64,000 bases of DNA, taken from the NCBI GenBank assembly GCA_903848645.1, contig CAINGU010000082.1, positions 186,001 to 250,000 of the forward strand, read 5' to 3'. Below are positions 23,540 to 33,322 of the stretch, in pieces. The translations under genes and the position numbers were made by a program. The notes below the pieces were generated by a model that did no database searches, was not told the DNA's origin, and worked only from the letters and a program-made list of their open reading frames with translations. The DNA comes from an uncultured cyanobacterium (GTDB lineage Bacteria; Cyanobacteriota; Cyanobacteriia; Cyanobacteriales; Nostocaceae). Position 1 is the stretch's first letter, and each line of letters opens with the position of its first letter.

Positions 23540-23782
23540 ATTAGTTTACTGTAATATCAGTATACCGGAGAGTGTCAACAATGCCACTTAATTCCCAAGT
23601 TAGACAATTTTAGATTGTAGATTCTAGATTTATTCTCTGAATAAATTCAGCTATTTCCGACCTGTTTAAATTTTGAATTCAAGATTTAAAATTTAAAATC
23701 TAAAATTTTAATTAGCTAATTGTAGCACTTTCGATATTAGTAGCTAGAAGCACCTTAGCAGGAACATCAAGGAACTTCCACT

Positions 23783-25693
23783 ATGCTGATTTGTCCCCAG
23801 TGTAAATTTGAAAACCCTGATCATAATAAGTTTTGTCAAAGCTGTGGTACATCCTTAGCTCATAAAATCTGCGTCCAATGCAGTGCTAATATAGCTTTAG
23901 ATGCACAATATTGTCATAAATGTGATGCAGAATGTGTCCCGATTTGGTGGGCTATAATTAGCCAGGCATTACCTATAGAAGTTTCTGCTGTTGCGGAAAC
24001 TGGGGAATTAATTCAAAATCCAGAAAATGAAAATATAGTAAATGGTGTCAGTGATTCTAGTCCGTTTTTAAAATTTGCCATAGATTCCTATTTAGATCCG
24101 CAACAGCGTTATCGTGTCTTAGAATCTCTAGTAACTCCAGAACTTATTGCGGCTAATCTAGAAGTAAAAGTCAGGGTTTTAGATTGCCAACCTTACCAAG
24201 TATCACCAATTGAGGCCAGCTTTGGACATGAAACCAAGATAGATCCAAATACAATTCCTGATTTCGCAAAGGTTTATCTAGAATTGCGGGAAGAAATGCA
24301 CCCAGCAATACCCAAGATTCATGATGCTTGGCAGCAAGATGATTTACAAGTGGTGTTATTAGAAGATAGATCCGATTGGCCAATATTGCTTGATGTCTGG
24401 CAGCAAGACACAACAAGTATGTTGGAAATTTTATATTGGTTTTATCAAATGACTCAACTCTGGGAGTTATTAGAGGGTGTGGGTTGTTGTCAAAGTTTGT
24501 TAGAGTTATCGAATTTGCGATTAGATGAAGACCAAGCTTTGGTATTACAACGGTTATATCCTCATGATGGAAAACAAGCTTTAACAATTAAAAGCCTGGG
24601 TCAGCTATGGCAAACTTTGTTTAGAGAATCCCAACGCACTCAATTTGGCTGTGTTGTGCAAATGTTGGAGGATGTGGAATCTGGAAATATTCAAACTTTG
24701 ACACAATTGCAATTGCGGTTGCAAGAAATGGCCACAGAAATCCAAGAAGTATCTAGTCAGGAAATATCCCATTCTGATTCTGCTTTAAGTATCTTGCAAG
24801 TAGACACTAAACCAGAAGATGTCATTACTAAAAATGATGATGCACCAACTATGGTGCTGTCTATGCAACTAAGTAGTTTGGAATATGTTGCATATACGGA
24901 TGTTGGTCGTCAACGGAATCATAATGAAGATTATTTTGGGATTGAGAGTCAAATTAATAGGCTGGAATTACCAAGAAATCGTATTATCAAAGCACAAGGG
25001 TTATATATTCTTTGTGATGGTATGGGTGGTCATGCTGGGGGTGAAGTAGCCAGTGAATTAGCTGTAAATACTATCCGTCAATATTTTCAAGAAACCTGGG
25101 AGGAGGAAGAATTACCTAGAAAAGAAAGTATCCGAGAGTCTGTTTATTTGGCGAATCAAGCTATTTATGAGCTTAATCAACAAGAAGCCCGTTCTGGCAT
25201 TGGTCGCATGGGTACTACTTTGGTAATGTTATTACTCCAGGATAATCACGCAGCAATTGCTCATGTGGGAGATAGTCGTCTTTATTGCGTGACTCGCAAG
25301 CGAGGACTAGAACAACTAACCACAGATCATGAAGTTGGTCAACGGGAAATTGCTAGGGGTGTAGAACCCAGCATCGCCTATGGCCGTGCAGATGCTTATC
25401 AACTTACCCAGGCTTTGGGTCCGCGCAATGAAAATTCTCTCCATCCCAGTGTGGAATTCTTTGATATTAATGAAGATATGCTGCTGGTGTTGGTATCAGA
25501 TGGTTTATCAGATAATGATTGTCTGGAGACCCATTGGCAAACTTATCTTCAACCTTTACTCAGTTCAGCTAGTAATTTGGAAAAAGGCATTCAAGATTTA
25601 ATTGAGTTGGGTAATGAACATAATGGTCATGACAATATTACAGCTATACTGGTACGAGTAAAAGTTCGTCCATCCCAGCAAGGTTGGTTCTAA
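23783..25693 (+). CDS. PP2C-type serine/threonine phosphatase with N-terminal zinc ribbons
   Basis: CPQCKFENPDHNKFCQSCGTSL..CVQCSANIALDAQYCHKC; VGRQRNHNEDYFG, LYILCDGMGGHAGGEVAS, AHVGDSRLY, LVSDGLSDND. Confidence 0.92.
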   Translation: MLICPQCKFENPDHNKFCQSCGTSLAHKICVQCSANIALDAQYCHKCDAECVPIWWAIISQALPIEVSAVAETGELIQNPENENIVNGVSDSSPFLKFAIDSYLDPQQRYRVLESLVTPELIAANLEVKVRVLDCQPYQVSPIEASFGHETKIDPNTIPDFAKVYLELREEMHPAIPKIHDAWQQDDLQVVLLEDRSDWPILLDVWQQDTTSMLEILYWFYQMTQLWELLEGVGCCQSLLELSNLRLDEDQALVLQRLYPHDGKQALTIKSLGQLWQTLFRESQRTQFGCVVQMLEDVESGNIQTLTQLQLRLQEMATEIQEVSSQEISHSDSALSILQVDTKPEDVITKNDDAPTMVLSMQLSSLEYVAYTDVGRQRNHNEDYFGIESQINRLELPRNRIIKAQGLYILCDGMGGHAGGEVASELAVNTIRQYFQETWEEEELPRKESIRESVYLANQAIYELNQQEARSGIGRMGTTLVMLLLQDNHAAIAHVGDSRLYCVTRKRGLEQLTTDHEVGQREIARGVEPSIAYGRADAYQLTQALGPRNENSLHPSVEFFDINEDMLLVLVSDGLSDNDCLETHWQTYLQPLLSSASNLEKGIQDLIELGNEHNGHDNITAILVRVKVRPSQQGWF

Positions 25694-25728
25694 AGTTAGT
25701 TTTTTGTTCTTAGGTTTGAAGTTGTATT

Positions 25729-26985
25729 GTGATTACTCTAACCCTATTAGAAAAAAGCACAAAAACACCGCTCAAGCAGTGGTGCTTTGAGGGTTCTACC
25801 GTCATTCGCATTGGTCGGGCGGTGGATAATCACGTTGTTTTGGCTGATAATTTAGTTTCTCGGTATCACTTGGAACTGAAATTAGTTACTAATGCCAGGG
25901 GGGATGATTGGCAGGTAATTAGTCAAGGTACTAATGGCACTTTCCTTAATGGTTGTTTAGTCAATAAATCTGATCTTCCTGATAATTCTCTCCTGCAATT
26001 AGCTCAGGGGGGTCCTTTGCTTCAGGTACAAATTCAGCAATTATCTCCTGTCGTTACTCTTTCTTCACAGTCTGACGGTGGGGAAATTAGTCATGGCATA
26101 AAACCAGTATTTTCCGGTTCTAGTTGTTCCCACGAAGGGAATCATCCGGGAAATGTCTTTTGTGTTCACTGTGGCCAACCAATTTTGGTACAAAAGACTA
26201 TTCGCCATTATCAGGTATTACGCACGCTGGGAAAAGGCGGCATGGGTACTACCTATTTAGCCTGGGATGCCATAGGTAAAATTACTGGTGTACCACAACT
26301 GCTGGTACTAAAGCAAATGAATGCTGATATGGTCAAAATCCCCAAGGCACAAGAGTTATTTCAAAGAGAGGCTAGTATCCTTAAATACCTCAATCATGAA
26401 GGAGTTCCCAAATATTATGATTTCTTTGTAGAAGATGGTAAAAAATACTTGGCTATGGAATTAATTCACGGTCAAGATTTGGAAAAACGGATCTTATTAA
26501 CTGGACCTGTAACACCTAAACAGGCGATCGCTTGGATGGTGCAAACTTGTGATATTCTAGATTATCTTCATCACCAAGAACCACCATTAATTCACCGGGA
26601 TATTAAACCGGCTAATTTGATGGTGCGAGGTGGTAATAATACTATTGTTGTTTTAGATTTTGGTGCTGTTAAGGAAATTGGCACAAAACCAGGCACAAGA
26701 ATTGGTGCTGAAGGCTATTGCGCTCCTGAACAGGAACGGGGACAACCTCTGACTCAATCTGATTTGTATGCTATTGGTCCAACGTTAATTTTTTTATTAA
26801 CTGGGGAAAATCCTTTAAAGTTTTATCGTCAACGGGGACGGAATTTTCGGTTTGATGTTAAAGGTATACCGACTATTAGCAATGAATTGAGACAGGTAAT
26901 TGATTGTGTGACAGAACCTTTACCACGCGATCGCTATCATACTGCACAAGAGTTAGCTCAGGCATTAATGTCAATCACCAGTTAG
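25729..26985 (+). CDS. FHA-zinc ribbon-serine/threonine protein kinase (GTG start)
   Basis: FHA (RIGRAVDNHVVLADNLVSRYHLEL), zinc ribbon CSHEGNHPGNVFCVHC, kinase LGKGGMGTTYLAWD, IHRDIKPANLM, LDFGAVKEIG. Confidence 0.93.
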   Translation: MITLTLLEKSTKTPLKQWCFEGSTVIRIGRAVDNHVVLADNLVSRYHLELKLVTNARGDDWQVISQGTNGTFLNGCLVNKSDLPDNSLLQLAQGGPLLQVQIQQLSPVVTLSSQSDGGEISHGIKPVFSGSSCSHEGNHPGNVFCVHCGQPILVQKTIRHYQVLRTLGKGGMGTTYLAWDAIGKITGVPQLLVLKQMNADMVKIPKAQELFQREASILKYLNHEGVPKYYDFFVEDGKKYLAMELIHGQDLEKRILLTGPVTPKQAIAWMVQTCDILDYLHHQEPPLIHRDIKPANLMVRGGNNTIVVLDFGAVKEIGTKPGTRIGAEGYCAPEQERGQPLTQSDLYAIGPTLIFLLTGENPLKFYRQRGRNFRFDVKGIPTISNELRQVIDCVTEPLPRDRYHTAQELAQALMSITS

Positions 26986-27588
26986 CAATATCTGGTTAGC
27001 TGTTAATTGCAGTTCGGGGAAAATACGTGAAACCACTTGCTCGTTGTCTTTGAATTGGCTAATTTGATACTCATCACCAATTAGAGAACAAACTGATATA
27101 GTGGGCTGTTTTGGTTCACCAACGAATTTAGAAGCGCCAAAAGGCTGATAATCAACAATCCAGTATTCTTTAATTCCCATTTCTTCATAATCACTATATT
27201 TTCTATAGTAATCAACTCGCCAATTGCTACTAACCACTTCAATCACTAATGGCACAGAATCACCTTGAGTTACTGTTGATGTTTTTTCCCAAAGAGGTTC
27301 ATTGACTAGGTTTGTGGGATCTATCAACAAAATATCTGGACAATAGGCTGATTCTCTTGTTGCTGGCTTAACTAATGCCTGCTTGGGGATGAAATACGGA
27401 AAATTTAAGCGGCGACACTCTATAGCTAACTCTATAGTTAAAAACCCAGTTCTTCTTTCGTGCTTTCCTAATGGCGGATTCATCTCGATAATTTCCCCGT
27501 CATGCAATTCATAAAATCCGCCTTCTGGTTTCCATTTAATAAACTCTTCAAAGGTTACTAACTGGGTTTTAGGTAAGGCTTGAATCAT
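26971..27588 (-). CDS. Uma2-family (PD-(D/E)XK fold) protein
   Basis: TFEEFIKWKPEGGFYELHDGEIIEMNPPLGKHE, CPDILLIDPTN, VPLVIEVVSSNWRVDYYRKYSDYEEMGIKEYWIVDY. Confidence 0.88.
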   Translation of the reverse strand: MIQALPKTQLVTFEEFIKWKPEGGFYELHDGEIIEMNPPLGKHERRTGFLTIELAIECRRLNFPYFIPKQALVKPATRESAYCPDILLIDPTNLVNEPLWEKTSTVTQGDSVPLVIEVVSSNWRVDYYRKYSDYEEMGIKEYWIVDYQPFGASKFVGEPKQPTISVCSLIGDEYQISQFKDNEQVVSRIFPELQLTANQILLTGD

Positions 27589-27600
27589 AATTTATCTGCC

Positions 27601-27735
27601 TTAGTTAAGATGCCTGAGTATCTTAGGACACTGAATGCCAGATCGTTGTTGTGCTAAATCTGTAATAGAATTATGGCGGAAGTTAACCCACCATTGAAAC
27701 AAGGACAAGGGAATATCATTGCCAAAGGTAGGCAT
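27601..27735 (-). CDS. possible 44-aa small protein or gene remnant (not in the supplied ORF track)
   Basis: Manual translation: MPTFGNDIPLSLFQWWVNFRHNSITDLAQQRSGIQCPKILRHLN*. Confidence 0.3.
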   Translation of the reverse strand: MPTFGNDIPLSLFQWWVNFRHNSITDLAQQRSGIQCPKILRHLN

Positions 27736-27780
27736 ATTTGCGCCAAGCTGTATTAGATATAGCTGGTATATTTTAGATAT

Positions 27781-28062
27781 TTAGTCATCGTCCCACTTTT
27801 CTACCGCTAGTAAGTCGCTAATGGGATCTTGGGTACTAAATCCAAAGTCTAGCAACTCTTGTTTCCAATGCTGCCATTCATCGCCATAGAGTAAGGCAAT
27901 TTTCCAAATCCTATCATTGGGTTTGATAATATTGGATTCTACGAGTGATTGCACATTACGCTGCAATTTCACCATTGGGTGAATTACTTGCTGAATCATA
28001 ACCTCGGTGTATTTCAGATTTTTGTGTGTAAATGCTTGATTAAAACAGCTTTCCGTTTGCAA
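27781..28062 (-). CDS. hypothetical protein
   Basis: 93-aa ORF ending EKWDDD; no recognised domain. Confidence 0.45.
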   Translation of the reverse strand: MQTESCFNQAFTHKNLKYTEVMIQQVIHPMVKLQRNVQSLVESNIIKPNDRIWKIALLYGDEWQHWKQELLDFGFSTQDPISDLLAVEKWDDD

Positions 28063-28495
28063 TTATTACCTGTGCGTAGAGCAATTATGGTTTGGCAAAG
28101 CTAGTCTTAACTTTCTTAGTATACCATAACCAATGATAGTAAATTGCTTGGGAATTCGTTTTTGTACGGTAATCACCACCACTAACTGCTTTTGATGCTG
28201 AATAGTTGTGGACATAGCCAGTTTACAAGGTTTTCAGGCTTGTGATTGCCATGATAACGCAAGTAAAGAAAATTGACACAAATTTTTTAATTTAAATTTT
28301 GGGATTAATTAAGTAGTCTGACAAAATTAAATTCACTTATTGAGAAAGGGAACAGGGAACAGGAAAATCAGTTGTGTAATTAATTCTGTCCTATTACTTA
28401 TTTTGCATGAGAAAGAATATTATGTATTAGTATGTATTAGATAGATATATAAATTTCCTGAATTTTACTGTAGATGATCAATAGGTTGACACATC

Positions 28496-29413
28496 ATGGA
28501 ATATAGTGTCGTTATTACAACTTACAATCGTTTAAATTTACTAAAACGAGCAATTGACTCAGCGTTACAGCAAACCTTACCTTGTGAAGTTATTATTGTT
28601 GATGATTGTTCTTCTGACGGTACAGAAGAGTATATTCAGAGCTTAGGTAATCAGGTTATTTACCATCGTAACCCCAGGAATATGGGTCATTCAGCCAGCG
28701 TTAATGCTGGTGTAGATATTGCTTCTGGAGACTGGATTAAACTCTTAGATGATGATGATTATCTCAGTCATGAATGTATGGAGACTATGGACAAGATTAT
28801 TACCAATAATCCTAATATTGTCATTTGCTCTTGTCAAGCATTGCAAGTAGATATCAACAGTAATGTGTTCGGCCAAGCTAAAATAGCAACTGGAAATATC
28901 CGTTATATTCCCCAAGTAGATATTCATTATCTCATGTTCCTAGATTTATTACCATTTGGAACACCAACTCAAGTGGCATTTCAAAAAGATGCGTTTATGA
29001 AATCAGGAGGTTGGGATTCTGCTTTTGATTATAACTATGATGATATTATTTGTTGGATAAAAATTACTAAATATGGCGATGCTATTTTACTGGATAAATA
29101 TCTAGCTTACAGAATGGTTTGGCCAGGTTCAATTAACAAAAAAATATCATTTCAGGAACGGTTAAACAAAAATATTTTAATTAAGGAAAAAATTATTCCT
29201 TTAGTTTCTAGTAAGTACACAAATATCTTACCTACTTTGGAAATAATTGAGAAATATTTAAGGCTGCACTGGGGTTTAATCAGTGCTAAAAATAAAAACT
29301 TCTCAGAAAGTTGGCAAATACTCAGCCAAGCCATATTTTCCCCTCCTGCTTGGCAATTATTTCTAAAAACTCGATTATCCAGAAAATTCGATCACCTCAA
29401 TAGTAAAACTTAG
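28496..29413 (+). CDS. family 2 glycosyltransferase
   Basis: YSVVITTYNRLNLLKRAIDSALQQT..VIIVDDCSSDGTEEYI..WIKLLDDDDYLS. Confidence 0.92.
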   Translation: MEYSVVITTYNRLNLLKRAIDSALQQTLPCEVIIVDDCSSDGTEEYIQSLGNQVIYHRNPRNMGHSASVNAGVDIASGDWIKLLDDDDYLSHECMETMDKIITNNPNIVICSCQALQVDINSNVFGQAKIATGNIRYIPQVDIHYLMFLDLLPFGTPTQVAFQKDAFMKSGGWDSAFDYNYDDIICWIKITKYGDAILLDKYLAYRMVWPGSINKKISFQERLNKNILIKEKIIPLVSSKYTNILPTLEIIEKYLRLHWGLISAKNKNFSESWQILSQAIFSPPAWQLFLKTRLSRKFDHLNSKT

Positions 29414-29700
29414 TTTACAAAAAAGGGAACAGGGAACAGGGAACAGATAAGAAACAAAAATTTCTGAGTCCAGAGCTTCAGTCAAAAAAAAGATGTTTTT
29501 AAAAGATGCGTAGCCCGAAAAAAACGGCATCCTTATTTCAATCTCATATTTAAAAACATGAGTTTTCCCTGTTCCCTATTGCTTCCTGTTCCCTCTGAAA
29601 TCCAAAAGGCATTTTCAGAAATGGAATATGCGTATTCTAGAACTCTTGTAGAGACATTCTATGTAACGTTTCTACATTCTTTTTTGGAGATATCTAAACT

Positions 29701-30132
29701 TTAATTACCAATATCTTCATGCCAAAGTTCGGGGTTAGTTTCAATAAATTCACTCATCATTTGTTCGCATTCATCTAAATTTAAATCAACTACTTGCACA
29801 CCATGAGATATCATAAACTCCTTAGCACCAGAAAAAGTTTTTGATTCTCCAGCAATTACTTTTTTAATGCCAAACTGAACCACAGCACCAGCACACAAAT
29901 AGCATGGCATTAATGTCGAGTAAAGTATTGTCCCCCTGTAGTTACCAATTCTCCCCGCATTCCGGAGGCAATCAATCTCCGCATGAGTGACAGGATCACT
30001 TTCTTGTACGCGCTTATTGTGTCCTCTGCCAATAATTTTACCATCCTTAACCAACACAGAACCAATGGGAATTCCTCCTTCTTGTCTACCTTGTTGAGCT
30101 TCATGAATTGCAGCATTCATAAATTCGTCCAT
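29701..30132 (-). CDS. nucleoside/cytosine deaminase (Fcy1-like)
   Basis: HAEIDCLRN and MPCYLCAGAVVQFG zinc motifs; C-terminal NPELWHEDIGN. Confidence 0.88.
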   Translation of the reverse strand: MDEFMNAAIHEAQQGRQEGGIPIGSVLVKDGKIIGRGHNKRVQESDPVTHAEIDCLRNAGRIGNYRGTILYSTLMPCYLCAGAVVQFGIKKVIAGESKTFSGAKEFMISHGVQVVDLNLDECEQMMSEFIETNPELWHEDIGN

Positions 30133-30178
30133 TTGTCAATACTCCTGATATAAAAAATAACTACTATAGATGTGTCCC

Positions 30179-30399
30179 TGTGGAAAAACTGTGGAAAAAC
30201 TATCTTAGTTTTTCACAAGGTAATAATACTCTATAAAAGTGATGAATAATAAATTAAAGTTTTCCACAGCTTTGCCCCAAAAAATTGTATTTTTACGGCA
30301 ATTTTAAATAAAAGTTAATTATTTATTATATTTTTCTTAAAATTCCGACCCCATAGTCCAGATTTTAATTTGATAAATTAGTTTTTTACTTGTGGAAAA
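30179..30399. promoter_or_regulatory. DnaA-box cluster with AT-rich segment; candidate oriC
   Basis: TGTGGAAAA/TTTTCCACA at 30179, 30190, 30260, 30391, one-mismatch TTTTTCACA at 30209; adjacent to dnaA. Confidence 0.7.
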
Positions 30400-30416
30400 C
30401 ATCAAGGGAGTTAATT

Positions 30417-31793
30417 CTATTTTTGCGAACGAGTAGCCATTTGAATGCGATCGCTCAATTGGTGTAAAGTTTGAATTAAACTCTGATCACTTCCTTGTAA
30501 CTGGGTGATTTTCTCACAACTATACATCACTGTCGTATGATCTTTACCACCAAATTCCTCTCCTATTTTGGGTAAACTGAGGCTTGTATATTGTCGCATT
30601 AAATACATCCCTATTTGTCTAGCCCAACTAATTTCTCGACGACGGGAATTACTTTTTAAGTCTTCAATAGAAATATTGAAAGTATCTGCCACGATATTTA
30701 AAATTATCTCTGGAGTTGCGCCTATTTTCTTGGTAGGAGTGCCTAAAATCGGGGCAAGATTTTCTACCGTCATCGGTAAACCCCAAATAGAAATATAAGC
30801 CAAAGCGCGAATTAAAGCCCCTTCCAACTCACGAATATTAGAAGTACAATTAGAAGCAATATATTCCACTACTTCCCGTGGTAAACGAATATTTTCATAT
30901 TCAGCTTTTTTCTGTAAAATCGCCATTCTTGTTTCTAAATCAGGGGTTTGAATATCCGCAATTAATCCCATAGAAAACCGTGAACAAAGCCGTTCTTGTA
31001 AACTAGGAATCTGATTAGGAGGACGATCTGAAGCAATGACAACTTGCTTACCTGCCTCATGTAAAGTATTAAAAGTATGAAAAAATTCCTCTTGGGTATA
31101 TTCCTTACCCTCAATAAATTGAATATCATCAACTAACAGCACATCAGCAGCCCGATAATGTTCGCGGAAACTTTGCATACTATCCTGACGAATGGCAGTA
31201 ATTAAATCATTGGTAAACTGCTCCGTAGACACATAAAATATCTTAGAATCAGGACAAATTTGCCAGCGATAATTACCAATAGCTTGCATTAAGTGAGTTT
31301 TCCCCAAACCCACACCACCACATAAAAATAACGGATTAAATTCCCTCCCCGGATATTCTGCTACAGCTAAAGAAGCAGCATGAGCCATGCGATTATTAGC
31401 ACCGACAACAAACCGTGAAAAAACATATTTAGAATTTAAATCTGAAGTCTGTTGTTTATTTATGGGAGCATTTGCGAAAATATGATTTATTGTTGGTAAT
31501 TCTCCCCCCAGTTCATGTTTACCCAAATGAGAAACTCCCTCATCTTCAGCCACAGTAATATAAATTTCGATTGGATAACCCACAATATCTTGGACTACAT
31601 TAGCAATAGTATGGATGTAATATTTCTGAAGCCAATTGCGAGCGAAAGGATTAGGAGCATATATTACCAAGCAGTTATTTTCTAGCTGCTGTGCTTTAGC
31701 CGTTTTAATCCAAGTTTCAAAGGTAGGAGGAGCTAACTCTAACTGTAAACGCTCTAATACATGATTCCACAAACCATCTATGGGAATTTCCAT
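30417..31793 (-). CDS. dnaA: chromosomal replication initiator DnaA
   Basis: [58 protein letters not shown]. Confidence 0.98.
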   Translation of the reverse strand: MEIPIDGLWNHVLERLQLELAPPTFETWIKTAKAQQLENNCLVIYAPNPFARNWLQKYYIHTIANVVQDIVGYPIEIYITVAEDEGVSHLGKHELGGELPTINHIFANAPINKQQTSDLNSKYVFSRFVVGANNRMAHAASLAVAEYPGREFNPLFLCGGVGLGKTHLMQAIGNYRWQICPDSKIFYVSTEQFTNDLITAIRQDSMQSFREHYRAADVLLVDDIQFIEGKEYTQEEFFHTFNTLHEAGKQVVIASDRPPNQIPSLQERLCSRFSMGLIADIQTPDLETRMAILQKKAEYENIRLPREVVEYIASNCTSNIRELEGALIRALAYISIWGLPMTVENLAPILGTPTKKIGATPEIILNIVADTFNISIEDLKSNSRRREISWARQIGMYLMRQYTSLSLPKIGEEFGGKDHTTVMYSCEKITQLQGSDQSLIQTLHQLSDRIQMATRSQK

Positions 31794-31924
31794 TCACACC
31801 ACCTTGATCCGTAATTCGTCATTTCTAATTCGTAATTACTTCTATGTCATCTATAATCATGCTGATAAAAACCAGGTAGCCAATATCCTAACACTTACTA
31901 ACTAATACGGAGCAATAATCATCT

Positions 31925-33184
31925 ATGAAGATCAATAATTATAACCTAGCAGCTAAAAATATTAATACCAAGTTTTTACTGCAAAACTTGGGCAATAAAG
32001 GTAAAAAATGGATTGCAGTGTGTGGTGTAGCAGTTTTCATGCTGGGAGGTTGTACCAGTCTCAAGAAAACCACTTCACAAATTGAACCCATGAATAAAGC
32101 GCAAAAAAACACTGCACCCACCACAGAAATTGCCCCTCCTGCGATTTTCTCATCCTCTGGAGATCCTAACTTTGTTGTTAAAGTAGTACAAAAGGCAGGA
32201 GGAGCGGTTGTTCGCATTGATTCGACTAGAACCGTCACTACTCAAGCTCCAGACGAATTTTCTGATCCCTTTTTTCGCGGATTTTTTGGCAGTAGAGTCC
32301 CTTCCCAACCCAGAGAAAGAGTAGAAAGGGGTAGCGGTTCTGGATTTATCATCAATTCATCTGGGCAAATTTTGACCAATTCCCACGTTGTAGACGGTGC
32401 TGATTCAGTCACAGTCACTCTGAAAGATGGCCGGATTTTTAAAGGTAAGGTATTAGGTGAAGACGCGGTAACAGATGTGGCAGTCATTCAAATTGATGCG
32501 AATAACTTACCCAGCCTAGCTTTAGGTAAATCTGATACTTTACAACCGGGAGAAGCAGTTATTGCTATTGGTAATCCCTTGGGTTTAAATAATACTGTCA
32601 CTTCTGGAATTATTAGCGCCACAGATCGTTCTAGTAGTGACATTGGTGCAAGTGATAAGCGTGTTGATTATCTGCAAACAGATGCAGCAATTAACCCTGG
32701 AAACTCTGGTGGACCATTACTAAATTCCCGTGGTGAAGTCATTGGCATGAATACAGCAATTATTCAAGGCGCTCAAGGTTTAGGATTTGCCATTCCTATT
32801 AATACTGCCCAAAAAATTGCCGAAGAATTAATTGCTAAAGGTAGAGTTGATCATCCCTATTTGGGCATACAAATGGTAACACTAACACCTGAAGTTAAGG
32901 AAAAAATAATTGCTAGATTTGGTAATAAAATAAATCTATCGGCAAATCAAGGTATTCTCTTAGTCAGGATTGTTCCTAACTCACCGGCAGCCATTGCTGG
33001 ACTACGGGCAGGAGATGTCATCAAAACTATTAATAATCAACCAGTTTTAAAAGTTGATGAAGTCCAAAAATTAGTAGAAAATAGTAAAATTGGTATTCCT
33101 CTCCAAGTCCAAGTAGAGCGTGATAGCAAAACTCTGCAATTTTTGGTTAAACCTGCACCTTTACCAGTTAACAAAGAAAATTGA
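31925..33184 (+). CDS. HtrA/Deg-type serine protease with PDZ domain, lipoprotein-like signal
   Basis: FMLGGCTS lipobox-like; SGFIINSSGQILTNSHVVDGA, DVAVIQID, INPGNSGGPLLNSRGEVIGMNTAI; PDZ domain. Confidence 0.94.
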   Translation: MKINNYNLAAKNINTKFLLQNLGNKGKKWIAVCGVAVFMLGGCTSLKKTTSQIEPMNKAQKNTAPTTEIAPPAIFSSSGDPNFVVKVVQKAGGAVVRIDSTRTVTTQAPDEFSDPFFRGFFGSRVPSQPRERVERGSGSGFIINSSGQILTNSHVVDGADSVTVTLKDGRIFKGKVLGEDAVTDVAVIQIDANNLPSLALGKSDTLQPGEAVIAIGNPLGLNNTVTSGIISATDRSSSDIGASDKRVDYLQTDAAINPGNSGGPLLNSRGEVIGMNTAIIQGAQGLGFAIPINTAQKIAEELIAKGRVDHPYLGIQMVTLTPEVKEKIIARFGNKINLSANQGILLVRIVPNSPAAIAGLRAGDVIKTINNQPVLKVDEVQKLVENSKIGIPLQVQVERDSKTLQFLVKPAPLPVNKEN

Positions 33185-33322
33185 TATTTGGTTAGTTGTC
33201 CCGGATTTCCTGCCCAGATTCTCAAAACTGATAAAACTTGGCGTTGCTAATAGTGCCATATTATGCAATGCCAGAATTTTTGATTTATTTGTATCCCCTC
33301 AATATATCGGGGAAAGAGTTAT

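Noticed and set aside
26971-27588. Uma2-family protein as part of a defence system
   Set aside because: Uma2 proteins are extremely abundant in cyanobacteria and this one has no obvious partner gene.
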